NCBI GenBank assembly: GCA_029013165.1
Contig: JAQXMV010000205.1
Location: forward strand, 1 to 5,744
Direction of reading: 5' to 3'
Length of the DNA: 5,744 nt
DNA from: Oscillospiraceae bacterium
GTDB taxonomy: Bacteria; Bacillota; Clostridia; Oscillospirales; Acutalibacteraceae
This document shows positions 1-5,744 of this stretch, one piece after another. Below the pieces are notes generated by a model. That model saw only the letters and a list, made by a program, of their open reading frames with translations, did not search any database and was not told where the DNA came from. A program made the position numbers and the translations under genes. The first letter of the stretch is position 1; each line of letters opens with the position of its first letter.

Positions 1-11
1 GTATACGAAAT

Positions 12-1694
12 ATGAGAAATGTTGAAGTTCCTGTTCTGGCCCGTTCCCGTGAATATGCACCGGGAAACCACAACTGTTACGACTATTTCCTGAAAAACAC
101 CGAACAATACGGCGAATATACCGTATTCAGCCATTACGGCAGAGAACACAAAAAATCCGAGCTCGTGGCCGACATCGAAGCGGCGGCTGCTTATTACAAA
201 AATGAGCTCGGCCTCAAAAGAGGAGATGTTTATACCGTTTTCTCGCCGACCAATGTGGAAAGCATGATCGTTTTCATGGCTCTGAACAAATTAGGCGTGA
301 TCGTCAATTTTGTTCATCCTCTGCTTCCGGCTGAAAATCTGCGTGAGATTATGTCTTTCACCAAATCCAAGGGCATCATGGTTCTTGATATGTTTGTGCT
401 GAAATATGTAGATGTCATCGCCGAAAGCAGCGTTCCCTGCCTGGTCGCAGTACCCAGCACCTATGCGCTCCCCGACAAATATGCCGCCAAAGCGGACGAA
501 AAGGCTATGGCAAGCGTTGCAGCTAAAATCAGCAACTACATAACCTATCCCGAAATGATCAAAAAATACGCCGGTCAGCATGTCGAGGGCGTCACGGAAA
601 ACAAGGACGATATCGCCATTTATGCCAACGGCGGCGGCACCACGGGAAAAAGCAAGACCATCAAGCTGACCAATTCCTCTCTCAGTGAGCTGATCTATAT
701 GCTCGGCGCACAGAACACACCCGTTGAGGAAATCGGTGTGGACACGGAAATCTGCGCCATGCCTTTCTTCCACGCCTACGGCTTCTGTGCCGGCGGACTT
801 TCCGCCATGCACAAGGGCGCCAAAGTTATCTTCCTGCCCAAATTCGATGCCGATAAGTTCGTCGAAATCATGAAAACCAATAAGGTGACCGAATTTAACG
901 GCGTACCCAATATGTTCAAAAAGCTCCTGGCTCATCCGGACTTCGACGGTCCCCACCTCAAGAGCATCAAGGTTATGTATGCCGGCGGCGACGATGTCCG
1001 TCCCGCTTTCGTTGCTGAATTTGAGAAAGTGCTGAGAAAGAACGGTTCCAAGGCAACCATCTGCGCCGGCTGGGGTCTGACCGAATGCTGTGCCGCCTGC
1101 ACCACCAACCCGCCCTGGATCAATAAACCCGGAACCATCGGTCTTCCTCTTCCCGGTCTCGATGTGCAGATATGGGACGAGGACAACAAACCTCTCTCCC
1201 AGGGAAAAGTGGGACAGATCGTTGTCAGCGGCCCGACCATGATGCAGGGCTATCTCACCGAGGACGGACCTGTTGACGCAGGTCTTTATAAGGCTGAGGA
1301 CGGCTCCAAGTGGGTTCTCACCGGTGACCTCGGCTATTTTGACGAGGAAGGCTATCTCAACTTCATGGGCAGAAGCAAGAGGCTCATCATCATCTCCGGA
1401 TACAATGTTTATCCCGGTGACATTGAAAAGCTGCTGACCGAGCTGCCTTTCATCAAGGAGTGCTGTGCCGTTCAGGGCTTTGACGAGGAAGGCAAAAAAC
1501 TAGTTCGTCTCTATGTGGTGGCTGACAATGCCGATGAGAAAGGCGAGGAATACAAGAAAGCCATCACCGATCTCTGTGCCGCCCGTCTGGACAAGTTCTC
1601 CGTCCCCAGAGACATCCGCTTCATTGACGCTCTGCCAAGAACCCGTCTGGAAAAGGTCGACTTCATGAGCCTGACGGAAAAAGATCCCGAATAA
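12..1694 (+). CDS. AMP-dependent acyl-CoA synthetase / AMP ligase (ANL superfamily)
   Basis: Adenylate-forming ligase expected to activate a carboxylic acid with ATP to an acyl-AMP and pass it to CoA (or another thiol) in the cytoplasm. Visible motifs in order: phosphate loop NGGGTTGKSK (residues 206-215), the PFFHAYG segment (251-257), GWGLTE (353-358), the ATP-ribose aspartate in LTGDLG (D439), the hinge region GRSKRLI (453-459) followed by SGYNVYPGDIE, and the C-terminal LPRTRLEKVD with the catalytic lysine K548. At 560 residues it is normal length for the family and has both the large N-terminal and the small C-terminal subdomain. Two small departures: Ser replaces the usual Pro before the loop lysine, and Glu replaces the usual Gly before K548. 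The first ATG is taken as the start, but only 11 bases precede it, with no visible ribosome binding site and no in-frame stop, so a start further left is possible. The substrate cannot be read from the sequence; a medium- or long-chain fatty acid is a guess. A terminator follows the stop codon. Confidence 0.9.
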   Translation: MRNVEVPVLARSREYAPGNHNCYDYFLKNTEQYGEYTVFSHYGREHKKSELVADIEAAAAYYKNELGLKRGDVYTVFSPTNVESMIVFMALNKLGVIVNFVHPLLPAENLREIMSFTKSKGIMVLDMFVLKYVDVIAESSVPCLVAVPSTYALPDKYAAKADEKAMASVAAKISNYITYPEMIKKYAGQHVEGVTENKDDIAIYANGGGTTGKSKTIKLTNSSLSELIYMLGAQNTPVEEIGVDTEICAMPFFHAYGFCAGGLSAMHKGAKVIFLPKFDADKFVEIMKTNKVTEFNGVPNMFKKLLAHPDFDGPHLKSIKVMYAGGDDVRPAFVAEFEKVLRKNGSKATICAGWGLTECCAACTTNPPWINKPGTIGLPLPGLDVQIWDEDNKPLSQGKVGQIVVSGPTMMQGYLTEDGPVDAGLYKAEDGSKWVLTGDLGYFDEEGYLNFMGRSKRLIIISGYNVYPGDIEKLLTELPFIKECCAVQGFDEEGKKLVRLYVVADNADEKGEEYKKAITDLCAARLDKFSVPRDIRFIDALPRTRLEKVDFMSLTEKDPE

Positions 1695-1727
1695 ATCCAT
1701 TTGATCAAAGTCCCCCCCTTTTATATC

Positions 1728-1770
1728 GTAAGCTCCGTATGATTTTGTGGTCATACGGAGCTTACTTTTT
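1728..1770 (+). terminator. Rho-independent terminator of the acyl-CoA synthetase gene
   Basis: A perfect 15-bp inverted repeat, GTAAGCTCCGTATGA (1728-1742) and TCATACGGAGCTTAC (1751-1765), encloses an 8-base loop TTTTGTGG. Five Ts follow directly on the plus strand (1766-1770). It begins 33 bases after the ligase stop codon, as expected for an intrinsic terminator. Read on the minus strand, the same stem is followed by GATATAAAAGG, which has no U-run. It would therefore be at best a weak terminator for the opposite gene, although the stem could still protect that transcript's 3' end. Confidence 0.87.
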
Positions 1771-1790
1771 GTAGTAAAATAATGATCGGA

Positions 1791-4700
1791 TTACAGGGCC
1801 GAAATGATGGCTCTCAGCTCGTTGTCGCTGAAAGGTCTCGGACAACCCATGAGCTTCGCTTCGTCCTGGGCGCGCATCACAATATCGGTCAGATCCTGCT
1901 CGGCAACCTTGACATCGCTGTTGTCAATACCGATGTCGGAGATGAGAGCCTTCAACGCGTCAATAAATCCTTTGGCATTTTCGCTGTCGTTGCCCCTGTC
2001 AGCAATACCGCAGAGAACGGCAAGCTCAGACAAAGCCTTTTCTGCCCAGGGCAGGCTATGGCGCAGAACCGGTACAAAGGCCGCGGAAATGGCCTTTCCG
2101 TGAGGCAGATGATAGTATTCACCCAGTCTGTGAGCGATGGCATGGACATATCCGGTTCCGATCCGTCTGAAGCCGAGACCAGCCAGATAGGCCGCTTTTT
2201 GCATTTTGCCTCTTGCACCGAGATCCGACGGATTGTCACAGACCGTTCTGAGACTGCCGAAGATCATTTCTGCTGCTTCGGCGGCAGTTTTTTTGTCCTC
2301 GGGGAAAGCAAAGGCGAAGCTGCTGATATAAGCCTCAACGGCATGAGAAAGCGCGTCGATTCCCGTATAAGCCGTGTTCAGTTTCGGCACGGTGACCGTC
2401 AGTGAGGGATCAAGAGCCACGGCAATGGGCTGGAACTTATCACTGACAAAGGGCTTTTTCTTTTGCTCATCGGTGTCCGTGATCACGGCAAAAACTGTGA
2501 CCTCAGAGCCGGTGCCGGCTGTGGTGGGAACGGCAAAGAAAGGTACGCTCCGGCTGCAGTCGCTGTCGATGCGGCAAATATCATCGATATCCTCCCCTGC
2601 ATTGGCCGCACGCAGTGCGATAATCTTCGCGGCGTCGAGCACCGAACCGCCGCCGACGGCGATGACGCTGTCGCAGCCCTGTCTGATATAAAGATCCAGA
2701 GCTTTCTGTGTGTCCTCTGTGGTCGGCTCACCGAAAATATCGCAGAATACGATTCCGTCCTCAAAACGAGCCACAAGATCGCTGACGCTGCGGTTATTCA
2801 GCGCATTGCCGAAAGTGATAATCAGCGGCTTCGAGCAGCCTTTATCCTGAATATAGTCGCCCAGCTCATAAAGAGAAACTTCTCCGCTGAAAAGGACATT
2901 TTCGGCAAGATCGGCGTCTTTCATCACACCAAGAGTCAGCTTCTGAATGGGATTGAGGACCGCGCCGGTTTTTGTCATGGGAATGACCTGATAAGGCGCG
3001 AAATCCAAGCAGTGTCCCTTGGGTCTCTCGGGACTGTCGGAGAGGGTGAGATATCTTCTGTCAGGCTCCGACCAAAGGAAGCCGGTTTCCCTGAGCTTTT
3101 CCACAGTGAAATCATTCTTCATTTCGATGTTACGGGAACGGCCGGAAATAATGAGATAGAACAAATAGACATGGACATCTCTGTCGGCGGCATTGGCCGT
3201 AACGGTCGCCACGGTCTCCTGGGTCGAGACGAACCGATAGGGTACCTCCAAAAGCTCAAACATTTCTTTGGTCGGCAGGAAATTCGGGTTATACATATGA
3301 TAAATCTCATTGACTGCACCGGTCAGTGCCAGATTAACATAGCCTTTGGCACATTCGTCCACCGGTGTGAAATCCGTCGGGAATTTATCCATATTATCGT
3401 TGAGCAGACCTAATTTCAGCATGGCATGAACACGGTGCAGAAAACCGTTGTCAGCGCTGTTTTTCTGGAATTTGCCGTCACTGCTTCTCCAGGTGAGGTT
3501 ACCGATACGGTAAATATTTGCCCGAAGGCCCTGAAGCCTTGCTGCCAGAACCTCCTGTTCGGCACAGAATTTACTGTGAATATAAACATTGTCCTCATAT
3601 TTTTGGCCGATATCCAGCACACTTTCATCGAGGATCTTTTTGCCGTATCTCTGCTTGACTGTGCCGGCGCCGTGAATGCTCACCGTTGAGGTGTGCTGCA
3701 AAACGGCGTTGGCTCTCATGGCAAAAGCAATGACATTTTTCGTGCCGATGACATTGGTACGCTCCAGGTCGGAATAATCGCCGGCATGATGAACATTGGC
3801 GGCCACATGGAAAACGGTGTCGACCTTTTCGCAAAGGGCATGATAGGTCTTTTCACCAAGACCGAGATTTTCCTTTTCGATGTCACCGATCACCCTTTTG
3901 ACACCGGTGAAATCAAAATCATCGAAATAGTATTGCACCTGATTTTGGAAGCGCTGTTCGTCGCGAATCAGGCAATAAACCTCGACACCTTTTTCAGTCA
4001 GTTCACGCAGAATATGCACGCCCAAAAATCCCGTGGCTCCCGTCAGGAGTGCACAGCGATAGTTACCGCCTTTTTCTCCTTTTCCGGCGGTTTCGGCAAT
4101 GATGGAATTGGCGTCGATGTTGTTTTCTGTTTTCTCTTTTGTGCTTTCCTCAATAGCACGGGCAAGAGAGCGCAGGAAGGGCTTGTCATAAATCAACTGC
4201 GCCGGAATATTCAGGCTGACAGCAAGCTCGATAGCACCGAGACTGTCGCCGCCCAGAGCGAAGAAATTATCCGTCACGCTGACTTCACGGAGCATGAGCT
4301 GATCTTTTACCGCGGCGCAGACCTTCTTTTCACATTCCGTTTCCGGGGCCGTGATACTACGTTTCTGAGCAAGGCCACTGCGCGAGTTCCTCTTGATTTT
4401 GGAAGAGGCCGTACGCTCAAAGGGCAGTTCCCGGATCACATAAGAGGAAATGCGCTGATGGGTCGCCAGCTTCTCATTCACTCTCTCAAGGAGCTCCAGC
4501 ATCGCTTTATCGGGATCCGTAATCCCCTTTTCCGCCATGAAAGCTTTATTCAGATAAACTTCGGCACAAATGGAAGAGCCCTCGTTATAACAGATGACCT
4601 CCTGAACAAGGGGTTCGTTTCCGAACTGGGCCTCGAGCATTTCAGCGGAAACATTTTCACCGTTGTCAAGGAGAATGAGGTTTTTGCACCGACCGGTGAT

Positions 4701-5744
4701 GTAAAGATAGCCGTCCTCGTCAAAATAGCCGAGATCGCCCGTGCGCAGATAGCCGTCCTCGGTGAAAACCTCCTTCGTCGCCTGAGGATTCTTATAATAT
4801 CCCAGCATAACATTGGGACCCTTGACCAGGATTTCTCCGTTTTCGATTTTGACATCCATACAGGGAATCGGCTTACCCACAGAGCCGTGACGGAAGAAAC
4901 CGACGGCATTATTGGAAATGACCGGAGAACACTCGGTCATACCGTAACCGTTGAGCACCAGTATGCCCGTCTGGTTGAACTTATCGTTGAGCGCCGCCTC
5001 GAGAGGTGCGCCGCCGGAAATAATATCAATGATGTTTCCGCCGAGAAAGCTTCTGACGGCCTGCTCCTGAGGGATTTCCGGGTGGGCGGAAGCATATTTG
5101 ATAGCGCCGAACATAATCTTTTTGACAAGCTGCGGAACGGCCAGAATGCTGTCGGGCTTATAAAGCTGCAGATCGGAAATCAGATTGGTCAGGCTGTCAT
5201 TGACGCAGACCGTCTTGCCTCTGACGATACTTTTGGTAATATTTCCCGTGAAGCAGAAGCTGTGATGGATCGGCAGACAGCAGAACATTCTCGTGGTGGG
5301 ACAGGCCACATGAACACTGCCGGCGCTGTAAACAAAATTCTTGTGGGAGGACATGACGCCTTTCGGAAAGCCCGTGGTGCCGGAGGTAAAAACAATGGCG
5401 CACAGCGCATCGCTATCCGGAGATCCGAAATCCTCATCCTTATAGGGGAAATATTTTTTCTCGAGATCGGCAAAGTTCATCACATCCTTGCCGTCCCCCT
5501 GATTATCAAGGGAAATAAAGAGTCTGACGCCCGGCACATTGGCTTTCACTAATTCATAAAGGGAACGGTGTTTTTCATCAAAGGCAAATACCGTCACATC
5601 GGCAAAATCAATCAGGCGGCAGTTCATCTCATCGGTCTCGTTGGGAGCCAGAGGCACAGCGGCTCCGCCGCTGTTGGCCGTACCGAAAAAGGTCACGATC
5701 CATTCATAGCTCGTCGGTCCCACAATAGCCGTATGGGCCTGATG
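1791..5744 (-). CDS. Multidomain carboxylic acid reductase-like enzyme fused to iron-containing alcohol dehydrogenase (A-PCP-R-ADH), 5' end outside window
   Basis: Residues are counted from the first whole codon at the right edge (5744-5742); 1317 are visible. An adenylation domain (1 to about 455) shows TSGTTGFPKG (120-129), NGYGMTE (265-271), LRTGDLG with D337, GRCKNLI (351-357) and catalytic K449 in TASSKIKR. It resembles FadD15/FAA1-type acyl-CoA synthetases, so an acyl or aryl acid is the likely substrate. A carrier domain (about 465-533) has GGDSL with the phosphopantetheine serine S501. A thioester reductase of the extended SDR family (about 560-900) has TGATGFLG (568-575), the probable NADPH-binding R594, and the YxxxK pair Y721/K725. 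An iron-containing alcohol dehydrogenase (about 930-1317) has GGGSVLDAAK (1031-1040), PTTAGTGSE, and the metal ligands D1130, H1134, H1201 and H1215. Expected pathway: acid + ATP to acyl-AMP, to carrier thioester, to aldehyde, to primary alcohol. The frame is open to the edge. The GTG at 5723-5721 is an internal valine in conserved sequence (HTAIVGPTSYEW), so the start lies beyond the window. At least 50-70 adenylation-domain residues are missing. No frameshift or lost catalytic residue is seen. Confidence 0.93.
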   Translation of the reverse strand, partial: HQAHTAIVGPTSYEWIVTFFGTANSGGAAVPLAPNETDEMNCRLIDFADVTVFAFDEKHRSLYELVKANVPGVRLFISLDNQGDGKDVMNFADLEKKYFPYKDEDFGSPDSDALCAIVFTSGTTGFPKGVMSSHKNFVYSAGSVHVACPTTRMFCCLPIHHSFCFTGNITKSIVRGKTVCVNDSLTNLISDLQLYKPDSILAVPQLVKKIMFGAIKYASAHPEIPQEQAVRSFLGGNIIDIISGGAPLEAALNDKFNQTGILVLNGYGMTECSPVISNNAVGFFRHGSVGKPIPCMDVKIENGEILVKGPNVMLGYYKNPQATKEVFTEDGYLRTGDLGYFDEDGYLYITGRCKNLILLDNGENVSAEMLEAQFGNEPLVQEVICYNEGSSICAEVYLNKAFMAEKGITDPDKAMLELLERVNEKLATHQRISSYVIRELPFERTASSKIKRNSRSGLAQKRSITAPETECEKKVCAAVKDQLMLREVSVTDNFFALGGDSLGAIELAVSLNIPAQLIYDKPFLRSLARAIEESTKEKTENNIDANSIIAETAGKGEKGGNYRCALLTGATGFLGVHILRELTEKGVEVYCLIRDEQRFQNQVQYYFDDFDFTGVKRVIGDIEKENLGLGEKTYHALCEKVDTVFHVAANVHHAGDYSDLERTNVIGTKNVIAFAMRANAVLQHTSTVSIHGAGTVKQRYGKKILDESVLDIGQKYEDNVYIHSKFCAEQEVLAARLQGLRANIYRIGNLTWRSSDGKFQKNSADNGFLHRVHAMLKLGLLNDNMDKFPTDFTPVDECAKGYVNLALTGAVNEIYHMYNPNFLPTKEMFELLEVPYRFVSTQETVATVTANAADRDVHVYLFYLIISGRSRNIEMKNDFTVEKLRETGFLWSEPDRRYLTLSDSPERPKGHCLDFAPYQVIPMTKTGAVLNPIQKLTLGVMKDADLAENVLFSGEVSLYELGDYIQDKGCSKPLIITFGNALNNRSVSDLVARFEDGIVFCDIFGEPTTEDTQKALDLYIRQGCDSVIAVGGGSVLDAAKIIALRAANAGEDIDDICRIDSDCSRSVPFFAVPTTAGTGSEVTVFAVITDTDEQKKKPFVSDKFQPIAVALDPSLTVTVPKLNTAYTGIDALSHAVEAYISSFAFAFPEDKKTAAEAAEMIFGSLRTVCDNPSDLGARGKMQKAAYLAGLGFRRIGTGYVHAIAHRLGEYYHLPHGKAISAAFVPVLRHSLPWAEKALSELAVLCGIADRGNDSENAKGFIDALKALISDIGIDNSDVKVAEQDLTDIVMRAQDEAKLMGCPRPFSDNELRAIISAL

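Noticed and set aside
291..956. A 221-residue open frame on the minus strand inside the ligase gene
   Set aside because: It is the same codon-register shadow effect, lying fully within a ligase frame that carries conserved motifs.
1700..1709. A 10-bp palindrome TTTGATCAAA just after the ligase stop codon
   Set aside because: It is short, single, has no loop and lies downstream of a gene, so it is no more than expected by chance and is not supported as an operator.
1712..1718. A run of seven Cs in the intergenic gap
   Set aside because: It is a short homopolymer outside both coding regions, with no associated structure or function that I can support.
4146..4352. A nonribosomal peptide synthetase module
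   Set aside because: There is no condensation domain in the window, and the adenylation domain resembles fatty acyl-CoA synthetases more than amino-acid-activating domains. A carboxylic acid reductase-like enzyme fits better, although an additional N-terminal domain outside the window cannot be excluded.
3693..5552. A 619-residue open frame on the plus strand, opposite the large gene, with similar long ones at 1782-2405 and 2463-3413
   Set aside because: All three share codon register with the minus-strand gene. Their stops would need TTA, CTA or TCA codons in that gene, which it rarely uses, so long open antisense frames arise from codon bias. Their translations show no recognisable domains, while the minus frame has catalytic motifs throughout.
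1791..5744. The possibility that this is an assembly chimera joining a reductase gene to a separate alcohol dehydrogenase gene
   Set aside because: The frame is continuous through a plausible linker (about residues 901-929). Both sides share the same codon style, and no stop, start-like ribosome site or repeat marks a junction. Read-level evidence would be needed to exclude it fully.

Overview
The window holds two convergent protein-coding genes separated by 96 bases with a strong hairpin between them. No RNA genes, CRISPR array, insertion sequence or other mobile element is visible. Protein style (a clostridial-looking FadD15/FAA1-like adenylation domain, a Firmicutes-like thioester reductase, an iron-dependent alcohol dehydrogenase) and roughly balanced base composition suggest an anaerobic gut- or rumen-type member of the Clostridia (Oscillospiraceae/Lachnospiraceae-like). 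This is inferred from sequence texture only; the window carries no taxonomic marker.

Left part (12-1694, plus strand): a stand-alone adenylate-forming acyl-CoA synthetase/AMP ligase of 560 residues with all the core ANL motifs. Only 11 bases precede its first ATG, so its start and promoter cannot be judged.

Middle (1695-1790): the gene-to-gene gap. It contains a perfect 15-bp stem with an 8-base loop followed by five Ts on the plus strand, a rho-independent terminator for the ligase. The opposite gene's stop lies just beyond it.

Right part (1791-5744, minus strand): one very long reading frame, open through the right edge, encoding the C-terminal 1317 residues of a fused multidomain enzyme. 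From N to C the domains are adenylation (its N-terminus is outside the window), phosphopantetheine carrier, NAD(P)H-dependent thioester reductase, and a full-length iron-containing alcohol dehydrogenase. The first three reproduce the carboxylic acid reductase logic: acid to acyl-AMP, to carrier thioester, to aldehyde. The fourth would reduce the aldehyde to a primary alcohol in the same polypeptide. All key catalytic and metal-binding residues that can be identified are intact, so this looks like a working one-protein acid-to-alcohol line. It is the most notable thing in the window.

The two genes are on opposite strands and so are not one transcript. Both activate carboxylic acids, and they may serve the same lipid or carboxylate metabolism (for example fatty alcohol formation, or supply of activated acyl groups), but the window does not show a physical or regulatory link.
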